From positions 124,001 to 188,000 of the forward strand of contig NZ_JACZFQ010000006.1 in NCBI RefSeq assembly GCF_014904755.1: DNA of 64,000 bases. The letters run 5' to 3'. Position numbers and translations under genes: made by a program. Source of the stretch: Neoluteolibacter marinus. GTDB taxonomy: Bacteria; Verrucomicrobiota; Verrucomicrobiia; Verrucomicrobiales; Akkermansiaceae. Of this stretch, positions 1 through 7,047 are shown one piece after another. The first letter of the stretch is position 1; the number at the start of each line of letters is the position of its first letter. The notes under the pieces are model-generated. The model saw only the letters and a list, made by a program, of their open reading frames with translations. It had not been told where the DNA came from and searched no databases.

Positions 1-415
1 GCTCGAAAGGCAGCTCGATGTTGACGCCGATGGAGCGGCCGCCGGCCTCGTGGGCGCCGCGGTTGGCCGCTTCCATGATACCGGGACCGCCGCCGGTGAC
101 GACGGTGAAGCCAAGCTCGGCGACGGCGGCGCCGACCTTGCGCGCCATTTCGTAATAGGTGGTGCCAGGCTTGGTGCGGGCGGAGCCGAAGACGGTGACG
201 GCGGGGCCGACGAAGTGCAGGGTGCGGAAGGCGTGGATGAGGTCGAGCCCGACGCGGAAGACGGTGCCGAGGTCGTGGACGCGGGAGCGGGGACCGGCAA
301 GAAAGCCGCGGTCAGGGTTCTCCAGCTCGAAGCGCTCTTCCTCCTGGATGGCCTCGGCGCTGATGCCGTGTTCGGGGGTGGTGCGCGGGCAATCGGGGCA
401 GTCGGGCGGCGTCAT
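1..415 (-). CDS. LOG-family (TIGR00730-type) Rossmann-fold protein, partial
   Basis: The gene starts at the ATG at 413-415 and runs off the left edge, so only the first 138 residues are visible. The N-terminus MTPPDCPDCPRTTPEHGIS leads into a Rossmann segment with VTVFGSARTKPGT and then VVTGGGPGIMEAANRGA, the first half of the lysine-decarboxylase-like/LOG signature. The second signature (PGGxGTxxE) would lie outside the window. Members of this family hydrolyse nucleoside 5'-monophosphates at the N-glycosidic bond (cytokinin-riboside phosphoribohydrolase activity) and are cytoplasmic; the substrate here is unknown. The gene is divergent from the gene at 701. The family call is secure; the exact activity is not. 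Confidence 0.85.
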   Translation of the reverse strand, partial: MTPPDCPDCPRTTPEHGISAEAIQEEERFELENPDRGFLAGPRSRVHDLGTVFRVGLDLIHAFRTLHFVGPAVTVFGSARTKPGTTYYEMARKVGAAVAELGFTVVTGGGPGIMEAANRGAHEAGGRSIGVNIELPFE

Positions 416-700
416 GAGGGGATTCTCTAACACGGCATTCGGGGGGTGGCCATGGGGAATCGGACCCGCGATCTCCGCCGGGTTGCCGGGCTTGCCGGGT
501 CCGGGATGTGGTGGCAGGGTGCGCCCGCGCCGATGCTACCGCCGAAAAGAAATGACGAAATGGGTTCCGACAGTGGCCACGGGGGCTTCGAGGTGAATGT
601 CATCGGCGGGGGCGGGCGCGTCTCCGGCGATGCGGGAGGAGGGATCGAGATCGGGCTGCGGATCGGCAGCGGCGATGGTGAACGCGAGCCGGAGGCTGCG
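416..700. other. Divergent intergenic region, no clear gene
   Basis: This 285-bp GC-rich stretch separates the LOG gene from the membrane protein at 701. The forward frame is open through it and could extend the downstream protein to 446, but the translation is Gly/Arg-rich with no recognisable domain, and the better ribosome binding site (GGAGG at 691-695) sits just before 701. I see no convincing promoter hexamers and no RNA gene. Confidence 0.4.
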
Positions 701-1642
701 ATGGCTGAAGATCCGGTGCACCGCCTGGAAACCGGAGCACCTTTGCAGGCGAAGCCGATGAGCGAGGTGGGCCCGGCGGTGCCCCGCAAGTCACGCCGCA
801 AGAACAAGGGCGTCGGGTTGAAGCAATGGACCCTGTGGATGTCGCTGGGCACCTGTGCGTTGGCAATTTCCGCGGTGATGGCCCTGATGGCGGCCAGCAA
901 GAGCAAGTCCCCGGTGGAAATTGCCGGCGAACCGTATCTCGAAAAGCAGGCAGAGCCGCTGGACCCCAACCAGCAGTACTTTTTGGATCATGTGGGGGAA
1001 ATGGTCCAACAAGCGGAGGCCTTGCTGAAGGACTATGCGGGGGCGGCCTCGGCCGAGGCGGTACTGCCTTTGGTCCGCGACGCGGAGCGGGTGAAAGAGC
1101 GCTTGGCCGGCTTTTGGAAGCCGTGGGGTTGCTCCCCCCTGTTTGCCCGTGGGGAGAAAATCGAGAACAAGGTCGTGGAGTCCGGAGGACGGTCGGCCGT
1201 GGTATTGACGGGACTGCGGGGGGACTTCGAGCCGTTCGAGATGTTTTTTGTGAGGGAAGATGGCGAGCTCAAGATCGACTGGCTCGCGAGCTACGGGATC
1301 GGCGAGGTCCAGATTGCCGATCTGGAGGCCGGGGGCGAGGTTTCCGGCGGATTGGTCAGGGGGGTGGTGCGTCCGGGGAATACCTACACGCCGGCATTCC
1401 CCGAGGCGGAGTATCGCGCCTATTCGCTTCTCGACGCCGGGCTGGGACACCTGGTCTGGGCCTTCGTGCGACGCGGATCGCCTCAAGCGGAGTGGCTTGA
1501 GGGCGAGTTCAATGAAAGCTCGATCCTTCTGGAGAAGAAGTCCGAAGTCCGCGCAACCCTGAGATTGTCGGGACCTGCGGAGGGAGGAGAGAAGTTGTTC
1601 GTGATCACGGAGATGCTTCACAAAGGTTGGGTCAGCCCCTAG
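701..1642 (+). CDS. Single-pass membrane protein of unknown function (paralogue of next gene)
   Basis: I do not recognise a named family. From ATG 701, preceded at 5 nt by GGAGG, the protein has 313 residues. A short basic cytoplasmic N-terminus (RKSRRKNKG) is followed by one hydrophobic helix (about residues 45-65, WMSLGTCALAISAVMALMA) and a soluble C-terminal domain. The C-terminal part contains ExxDGELKIDWLASY, which matches EEDGEWKIDWDEF in the next gene. Both proteins have the same plan (TM helix, helical linker, KIDW domain), so they look like tandem duplicates. The downstream gene starts 9 nt after this stop, so co-transcription is likely. An ATG at 758 is the alternative start. Confidence 0.65.
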   Translation: MAEDPVHRLETGAPLQAKPMSEVGPAVPRKSRRKNKGVGLKQWTLWMSLGTCALAISAVMALMAASKSKSPVEIAGEPYLEKQAEPLDPNQQYFLDHVGEMVQQAEALLKDYAGAASAEAVLPLVRDAERVKERLAGFWKPWGCSPLFARGEKIENKVVESGGRSAVVLTGLRGDFEPFEMFFVREDGELKIDWLASYGIGEVQIADLEAGGEVSGGLVRGVVRPGNTYTPAFPEAEYRAYSLLDAGLGHLVWAFVRRGSPQAEWLEGEFNESSILLEKKSEVRATLRLSGPAEGGEKLFVITEMLHKGWVSP

Positions 1643-1651
1643 CAAAAGGCC

Positions 1652-2743
1652 GTGAGCGATTCATCCGGCGCCTGGTATCACTGCACCCACTGCGGTTCGC
1701 TGTTCAAAGCGGGCGCATCGCCACAAGAGCGTGGTGTTTGTCCCGAATGTTCCGCAGATCCGGCCGGTGACGTGGCTCCCGAGGCGCCGGCGATGGTGCG
1801 GGTCCGTCGCAAGGTGAGGAAGCCGAAGTCGGGGGGATCGCGGTCCGGAAAATCGACCCGCAGCCGGCAGGGGAAGCGCAAGGCCCGCGCCTTGATGGTG
1901 TTCGTGATCGTTTGGGTGTTCCTGCTGGGGCTGGCCGCGATCGTCCTGAAACGGATGTGGCCCGACGACACGGCGCCGTCGGTGGTGGAAAACGAGCGCG
2001 ATTTCAGCGACCAGGCGATGGCTGATCAGCGGCTGATCCAGGATCAGCTTGAAGCTTGCAGGATCCGTCTCCGAGAGTTCATGGCGGCGTCGGATCTGGG
2101 GGGGCAGTCCGACTACATCCTTCACCCTGAGCTGACCTTGTCGCGGATGGTGCGCTACCAGCAGTTCAATCCGGTCTTTGCGGAAACGGCGGAGATTGCT
2201 CCGGACTACTACAAGGTGATCCACACACCGGCGGGACGGGCGATCGAGACGCTGTGGAAGCGGGAGGACGGGCAGCTGATCGAGGCGGTGTTCTTCGAGG
2301 AGGATGGTGAATGGAAGATCGACTGGGATGAATTCGTGCGGGCCGGAACGGAACCCTGGGCCCTGTTCCTTGCAGGAACCGGCGAAGGAGAGGGGGAGTT
2401 CCGGGTCCTCGCGCGCGAACGGATCGGTGCCAACGGCCGGAGCCAGGAATACATCGGGTTGGTCCTCTACTCGCAGCGTCCGGGCCACCCGGATGTGGCG
2501 GTATCCGGTTCGCCGGAGATTCGGGTGAAGCGGAACACGGAGATGGGGCGGATCATCGAAGAGACTTTCGCGGCCAGGAAGAACGGGCAGGGGCCGTTCG
2601 AGAGCGAGCTGGTGACCCGCGACCCCGATGAAATGATCCGCCTGCGGGTCAAGGTGAGCCGCAAGGGCGACGACGAACGGGAATTCGAGATCGTCGAGCT
2701 TTTGGCGAACCACTGGATGGAGCTCGCCGAACCGACGGAATAG
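1652..2743 (+). CDS. Zinc-ribbon membrane protein of unknown function
   Basis: GTG start at 1652, 363 residues. The N-terminus carries a treble-clef or zinc-ribbon motif, CTHCG (residues 9-13) paired with CPEC (about 29-32). A very basic stretch follows (RKVRKPKSGGSRSGKSTR), then one transmembrane helix (about residues 81-100, LMVFVIVWVFLLGLAAIVL). The rest is a soluble domain containing FFEEDGEWKIDWDEF, shared with the upstream gene. The combination suggests a membrane-anchored protein with a small cytoplasmic zinc ribbon and an extracytoplasmic domain. The domain is reminiscent of secreted stress-sensor modules, but I cannot name it. Stops 5 nt before the convergent aroE stop. Confidence 0.7.
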   Translation: MSDSSGAWYHCTHCGSLFKAGASPQERGVCPECSADPAGDVAPEAPAMVRVRRKVRKPKSGGSRSGKSTRSRQGKRKARALMVFVIVWVFLLGLAAIVLKRMWPDDTAPSVVENERDFSDQAMADQRLIQDQLEACRIRLREFMAASDLGGQSDYILHPELTLSRMVRYQQFNPVFAETAEIAPDYYKVIHTPAGRAIETLWKREDGQLIEAVFFEEDGEWKIDWDEFVRAGTEPWALFLAGTGEGEGEFRVLARERIGANGRSQEYIGLVLYSQRPGHPDVAVSGSPEIRVKRNTEMGRIIEETFAARKNGQGPFESELVTRDPDEMIRLRVKVSRKGDDEREFEIVELLANHWMELAEPTE

Positions 2744-2748
2744 CTCCG

Positions 2749-3654
2749 CTACGGTGCGGCAAGTCCCCGGCGCATGGCACTCGCGGGATCACTCCCCGGA
2801 AACCACAGGCGGAACGCATGAACTCCTTGGTGGAGGAGCATGGTGGCGCCGTTCGCGATTTCCGCTCCGGCAGCTGCGGCGTCGGAAAGTAGCGCGGTCC
2901 GGGGCGGCTGGTAGATGGTGTCGAAGACCCGTTGCCCCGGGGCGAAGGACTCTCGCGGCAATGGCGAAGGGTCGGATGCTTTCAATCCGACGGAGCTGGC
3001 ATTCACCACCAGCTGGCAGGTCCGCGCGACCCCGGGGAGCCGGGGGGCATCTAGGGCGAGGGATTCCACGGCGAGCTGCGGATGATGACCGCGGATGTTG
3101 CCGGCGAGCGACTCGATCTTGTCGAGGCTGCGGTTGGCGAGCACCAGCCGGCTGACCCCGGCCCGGGCGCAATGGGCGGCCAGGGCTCCTCCGGCACCGC
3201 CTCCCGCGCCGACGATCAGGACGTCGAGCCCGGCAAGGGGGATTGAGAACGCTTCGGATACGGCCGCCTCGAAGCCCGGTCCATCGGTGTTGAAGCCATG
3301 GATGCCGTCCCTGGCGAAGCAAACCGTGTTGACCGCACCCATTTCGACCGCACCGGGATCGACGGAGGTGCACGCCGCCATGGCCTCGAATTTGTGCGGG
3401 ACCGTCACGTTGCAGCCGATGAATCCCAGCGCCTGCATCCGGGCGAAGGCTTCCGCCACCTGGCCGGGTTCGACCTCGACCTTGATGTAGCGGCCGTCAA
3501 TGCCCGCTTCGTCGAGTGCCGGTTGATGCATCCGCGGCGAGGCGGAGTGGGTGACCGGGCAGCCGATCACCGCCAGGCGGGCCGGTTTTGCGTGACCGGC
3601 GTCGAGCAGGTCACGGGAAAGGAGGTCGTCGATGAAGTGGAGGTCGCCGCTCAT
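2749..3654 (-). CDS. aroE: Shikimate dehydrogenase
   Basis: Catalyses NADPH-dependent reduction of 3-dehydroshikimate to shikimate in the chorismate pathway (cytoplasm). Of 301 residues, the first 25 are an extra N-terminal extension. The substrate domain shows GCPVTHSASPRMH (31-43), GCNVTVPHK (80-88) with the catalytic Lys88, and NTDG with Asp124. The NADPH domain has the Gly-rich loop GAGGGAGG (149-156) and NRS (about 173-175), and the C-terminus has the usual LLHQG motif. It follows the porin gene by 59 bp on the same strand and may be read from the polyphosphate operon promoter, although its function is unrelated. Confidence 0.93.
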   Translation of the reverse strand: MSGDLHFIDDLLSRDLLDAGHAKPARLAVIGCPVTHSASPRMHQPALDEAGIDGRYIKVEVEPGQVAEAFARMQALGFIGCNVTVPHKFEAMAACTSVDPGAVEMGAVNTVCFARDGIHGFNTDGPGFEAAVSEAFSIPLAGLDVLIVGAGGGAGGALAAHCARAGVSRLVLANRSLDKIESLAGNIRGHHPQLAVESLALDAPRLPGVARTCQLVVNASSVGLKASDPSPLPRESFAPGQRVFDTIYQPPRTALLSDAAAAGAEIANGATMLLHQGVHAFRLWFPGSDPASAMRRGLAAP

Positions 3655-3713
3655 GAGAGAAGGGCGACCACCTTGGCCGGCCTCACCGGGGCGTCAACCC
3701 GCGCGGTCCGAAA

Positions 3714-4979
3714 TCAGAAGGATGTCCGGAACGCGAACTGGTACGTCAGCGTCTTCAAGTCGCTCCGTCGGGTCGTGAGATCGTTGTAGGCGACCCCGGC
3801 CATGACCTTGAGGCGGTTGCCACAGAGGTGATAGTTGAGCCCGCCGTAGAGATAGTGGAGTTCGTTGCCACGGCCGTTGTCGACATCGACCATCGGATTG
3901 TCGTGGTAGGCGCGGACATAGCGGCTGGGAATCTGGATCCCCTGCGACTCCGGGGAACTCCAGTAGTTGTACTGAACCACCGCCTGCAGCTTGTCCTTCA
4001 CAATCCAGTACCAGGGCATGACGACAAAGGCATGGAAGTCACCCTGGCGCCGCGGGATGATGGCGCTCACACCGCCGCCATTGTCCCCGTAGACGGCTTC
4101 CGTGATCAGGCCCCACCGCTTCCTTTCGTAAATGGTGGAAAGCGAAGCCGCCCAGCTGTAGCCGAGCGCGTCGTCCATGCCGGCCTTGCGGTCGTTCTGG
4201 GCGTAGTCGGCGACGAACTTCAGGCGATCGGTGGCATCCCAGCTCAGGCTGGCGTAGTAGAAGGACCCGTCATTCCAGCCGCCGATGAAGTCCGCGTCGT
4301 CTTCCGCGCTGAACCAGCCGAGCACCAGTTCCCAGTCTCCCTTCTCGAGTTCCAAGGTGACGCCGGTCGGCCGGCTGGCGTCGCCGCCGAGTTTTTCCGA
4401 GATCGCCGAACGCTCGATGGTGTAGATCTCACGAGAGGACATGTGCGATTCCTCGGTGACCTTGAGCTTCATCCGCCCCACCTTGAGCTTAATGTTGTCG
4501 AAAGGACCTCCGCCGAAGGCTTTCTCGATGTCAAACTCGACCGAGGCCTCATCGAAGCGGTCGTAGCCCCACTCGAGCTGGCGAAGCGTCTGCTGGCGGA
4601 AACGGTCGTCCGAGACCAGGTTGACGTTGAACTCCGCGGTGAAGAAATTCAGGAACTCGGTTTTGGTTTCGAGTCTGAGCCGCCGGATCTCATCGTAGTT
4701 GTCGTTGAAATCCAGCCCGTTGACGTCGGTTCCCTCCAAATAGGCCGTTTGATACTGGAACCTGCCGCCGACCTGGAACTCCTGGATCCAAGCGTTGTCC
4801 TTGTTGTCGTACAGCAGCCCGGGATCGTCTTCGAGCCACTCGCACCAGTCGCCGTTGTTCTTTTCCTTCTCGGCCTTCGGTGGGGAAATCACCGCGTCCT
4901 TGTCACCGCCGGCATGGAGGGTGACGGGTGCGATGGCGGCTAACAGGCAAGCGACAGCGAAACGCGACTGGGTTTTCAT
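3714..4979 (-). CDS. Phosphate-selective porin O/P (OprP/OprO) family outer-membrane protein
   Basis: The best start is the ATG at 4977-4979 (MKTQSRFAVACLLAAIAPVTLHAGG), which gives a clear signal peptide and a 421-residue protein; an upstream in-frame ATG at 5015 would spoil the signal. The mature part alternates polar and aromatic residues as in a beta-barrel and contains FQVGGRFQYQTAYLEG and RRLRLETKTEFLNFF, typical of Porin_O_P proteins, and it ends in Phe (FAFRTSF), the outer-membrane assembly signal. Family members form anion channels, some selective for phosphate or pyrophosphate. Its place directly behind DUF4956 and VTC polyphosphate polymerase genes makes phosphate or polyphosphate passage the likely role. 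That is inference from context. Confidence 0.82.
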   Translation of the reverse strand: MKTQSRFAVACLLAAIAPVTLHAGGDKDAVISPPKAEKEKNNGDWCEWLEDDPGLLYDNKDNAWIQEFQVGGRFQYQTAYLEGTDVNGLDFNDNYDEIRRLRLETKTEFLNFFTAEFNVNLVSDDRFRQQTLRQLEWGYDRFDEASVEFDIEKAFGGGPFDNIKLKVGRMKLKVTEESHMSSREIYTIERSAISEKLGGDASRPTGVTLELEKGDWELVLGWFSAEDDADFIGGWNDGSFYYASLSWDATDRLKFVADYAQNDRKAGMDDALGYSWAASLSTIYERKRWGLITEAVYGDNGGGVSAIIPRRQGDFHAFVVMPWYWIVKDKLQAVVQYNYWSSPESQGIQIPSRYVRAYHDNPMVDVDNGRGNELHYLYGGLNYHLCGNRLKVMAGVAYNDLTTRRSDLKTLTYQFAFRTSF

Positions 4980-5011
4980 GGAGGTCGAATCGACGGGACG
5001 GATCGGAAATC

Positions 5012-5707
5012 TCAAACGTCGAGCTCGTTGCCGGTCGGGGTCAGAATGACCCGGTTGTTTCCGCAGACGTGATGGAGGGCCTCGAGCAGTTTCGGGGTGC
5101 TGGCACCGATCTTGAGCTGCAGCCCGTAGCGCAGCTCGGTCATCATGCCCGCTTGGGCGGAGGAAATGCTGACCAGGTTGACGCGGTCGGTGAATTCCTC
5201 GAACAGCGGCTTGAGCAGCTCCTCGAAGTCCATGTCGCTGGTCATCCGCAGCGTCATCATGTGGGAGGCGCGGCGGGGTGCGAAGGCGTCCGTTTTGGAA
5301 AGCACATAGATCGCCGCGCCGACGATGAGGGTGATGATCACCGCCATCGGATAGGCTCTGGCACCCACCACCATGCCGATTGCCATGGCGAAGAAGACAA
5401 AGGCGAGGTCACGGGATTGGCCCAAGGTCCTGCGGAAACGGATGACCGAGAAAGCGGCGAACATGCCGAAGGCGATCGCCCCGTTGCCTGCCACCACCAT
5501 GATCAGGATGGTGGTAACCACCCCGATGATGATCAAAGTTTGCACATAGTCCTGGGAGTAGCGCGTCCCGCGATAGGTCCGGCGATAAATGGTGGCGATG
5601 AGTAGGTTGAGGGCCAGGCTGACTCCCATGGCGACGGCAACTTCGAGCGGGGTGGGTGGGGTCGTCGGGAGAGCGCCGCCAATGTTGAACAAATCTTCGA
5701 TTGTCAT
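5012..5707 (-). CDS. DUF4956 integral membrane protein
   Basis: 231 residues. Hydrophobic helices lie at roughly residues 20-40, 53-72, 75-90, 100-118 and 121-135, followed by a soluble C-terminal domain of about 90 residues (from TLRMTSDMDFEELLKPLF) that resembles an ACT-like sensory fold. FGMFAAFSVIRFRR and the overall layout are characteristic of DUF4956. In many bacteria and archaea DUF4956 genes are adjacent to VTC-domain polyphosphate polymerases, as here (48 bp downstream of the VTC gene). The protein is thought to be the membrane partner of the polymerase; that role is not biochemically settled. 32 bp separate it from the porin start. Confidence 0.85.
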   Translation of the reverse strand: MTIEDLFNIGGALPTTPPTPLEVAVAMGVSLALNLLIATIYRRTYRGTRYSQDYVQTLIIIGVVTTILIMVVAGNGAIAFGMFAAFSVIRFRRTLGQSRDLAFVFFAMAIGMVVGARAYPMAVIITLIVGAAIYVLSKTDAFAPRRASHMMTLRMTSDMDFEELLKPLFEEFTDRVNLVSISSAQAGMMTELRYGLQLKIGASTPKLLEALHHVCGNNRVILTPTGNELDV

Positions 5708-5755
5708 GTGGGTACGAGAATACGTGGAGTAGGGAGGGAACAGTAAACGCCCGGA

Positions 5756-6685
5756 TTAGCGGGCTTTTTGCAGGTGGAGGCAAGCAAGACACCTCGTCAC
5801 CAATTCCCGCAACAAGCTGCGGCTCCGCTCCGGCGCAGGATGGGCACGGCGGGCCAGGGTGGTCGTTGCCGCGGGCCTTCTGCGGCCCTTCGCATCATTC
5901 CCGTCGATGCGAGGCGCCTTGGCAACCGGTGGCTTGGGGGCCGGTGGCGTGCCAGCCAGCTTCCGGTTCTTGAACTCATAAAGCTCCAGGGCGGCGGCAT
6001 ATTTGCTGAAGCCGCGCGGCACCAAGCCGTATTCTCCGATGAGATTGCGGAACCAGTAGGGCACCGGGCCGATGGTCTTCACCTCCATGATCGAGGCTCC
6101 CGGCTCCAACAAGGGGAGATCGAAATCCGGGTCGTCCGGAGTGAGGGGAATCAGGCGGAACCGGCATCGCGGTTCGACGTCGAAGGTGATCCGGATCGTC
6201 CCTTCCGGGCCGCTGTCGTAAGCATAGCGGTGATATCGGATCTGAACCACGGGCCGGCTGCCCCGCTCGTTCACCAGATTGTCGATCTCGGCGAGGATGC
6301 GGCTGTCGACCGACGATTCCGGAAGATCCCGCACCGGGATCGTCCCGTGGGAAAGGTTGCCCAGCTCATCGAGGTCGGCCGAGATCCGCCGTTTGACCGT
6401 GACGCCGTCCAGCTTGTGCTTCACTTCGATAAAGGCGCTCGCCGGAATCAGACCGTCACGACGGCCGTACACGCGGCTACGCACGCGGCGGCGATTCGGG
6501 ACGCCAAACTGTTTCTGCCAATAGCTGGCCCGTTCCGCCGTGTCGAAATATTCGGAAAGGACCGGATATCCGTCGGCGGCATCCCGGTCGGGGTTCATGA
6601 CTTCGGCGATTCGGGAACGCACGATCTCACCCATGCCGGGCGGGAGTATGAACTTGAACTCTCTACGATTCTGGCTGGCATCCAT
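5756..6685 (-). CDS. VTC-domain polyphosphate polymerase
   Basis: 309 residues. The VTC tunnel-fold signatures are present: RREFKFIL (7-14), SEYFDT (about 44-49), RVRSRVYGRRD (about 66-76), FIEVKHKLDGVTVKRR with paired basic residues (about 85-100), a mid-domain RITFDVEPR, and the closing IMEVKT glutamate (about 196-201). These basic residues line the tunnel that polymerises ATP gamma-phosphate into polyphosphate in the yeast Vtc4 family. After YEFKN (about residue 240) the protein ends in an unusual Pro/Ala-rich then strongly basic tail of about 70 residues, absent from typical family members and possibly a membrane or polyphosphate contact. First gene of the minus-strand phosphate module. 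Confidence 0.88.
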   Translation of the reverse strand: MDASQNRREFKFILPPGMGEIVRSRIAEVMNPDRDAADGYPVLSEYFDTAERASYWQKQFGVPNRRRVRSRVYGRRDGLIPASAFIEVKHKLDGVTVKRRISADLDELGNLSHGTIPVRDLPESSVDSRILAEIDNLVNERGSRPVVQIRYHRYAYDSGPEGTIRITFDVEPRCRFRLIPLTPDDPDFDLPLLEPGASIMEVKTIGPVPYWFRNLIGEYGLVPRGFSKYAAALELYEFKNRKLAGTPPAPKPPVAKAPRIDGNDAKGRRRPAATTTLARRAHPAPERSRSLLRELVTRCLACLHLQKAR

Positions 6686-6903
6686 GGCTAAGCGGGGGGA
6701 AACAAAGCAGGACTGACACCCGTCCCGGAGGGCGGGTGCGGTCTTTCTAACGAAATCGTCACCTTAAGCAAGAATTGAATTTTTCGCAAGCTGCTGATTA
6801 TCAAGTTGGCTGTAATAATTGGGCGTTGCTTCGATTTCCCCGGGATGGGTCGTGGTTGTGCGGGACGAATGCTCTCCGCGAAACCGGATTTCCCGGCCCT
6901 AGG

Positions 6904-6938
6904 ATTGCATTCATTTGTAAATGTCAGTGTCGTGACAA
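6904..6938 (-). promoter_or_regulatory. Pho-box-like element with possible -10, upstream of VTC operon
   Basis: On the minus strand, positions 6938-6921 read TTGTCAC-GACA-CTGACAT. This is two 7-mers in direct repeat separated by 4 nt, matching the PhoB consensus CTGTCAT-N4-CTGTCAT at 5/7 and 6/7. Eleven nt further downstream TGCAAT (6909-6904) matches 4 of 6 bases of a -10 hexamer, the normal distance for a Pho box replacing a -35 box. The only gene it can serve is the VTC operon, although the leader would be long (about 210 nt). Confidence 0.4.
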
Positions 6939-6982
6939 TTTCGCCATGAACTGATTTCGTCGATCCAAAAACAATGGTTTGA

Positions 6983-7010
6983 GGAGATCGTTTCGATTTT
7001 TCTGATCTCC
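6983..7010 (-). terminator. Possible recQ terminator hairpin
   Basis: GGAGATC (6983-6989) and GATCTCC (7004-7010) form a 7-bp stem with a 14-nt loop about 40 nt beyond the recQ stop; on the minus strand it is followed by a T-rich stretch (6968-6982). The long loop and interrupted T-tract make this a weak call. Confidence 0.28.
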
Positions 7011-7047
7011 CGCGGAAAAAACCATCGCTCAAGGCAAGGAGCGGAGC

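Larger units (their letters stand above)
6686..7047. other. Intergenic region upstream of the polyphosphate operon
   Basis: This 362-bp stretch between the recQ stop and the VTC start is clearly more AT-rich than its surroundings. It contains the Pho-box-like site described separately (6921-6938), a hairpin that may end recQ (6983-7010), and an AT-rich tract at about 6750-6820. A minus-strand frame is open across it, but its composition does not look coding. No RNA gene is visible. Confidence 0.5.

Noticed and set aside
440-530. tRNA-like string: the translation GNRTRDL near 455 is often produced by reading through the complement of a tRNA.
   Set aside because: The complement gives GGGTCCGATTCCC with only a 3-bp T-stem, a non-canonical T-loop and no acceptor or anticodon stem in the expected places. 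Not a tRNA.
6688-7032. Minus-strand open frame of 114 codons in the recQ-VTC gap.
   Set aside because: The region is AT-rich regulatory DNA, codon usage is unlike neighbours, and the frame overlaps the Pho-box-like site and hairpin.
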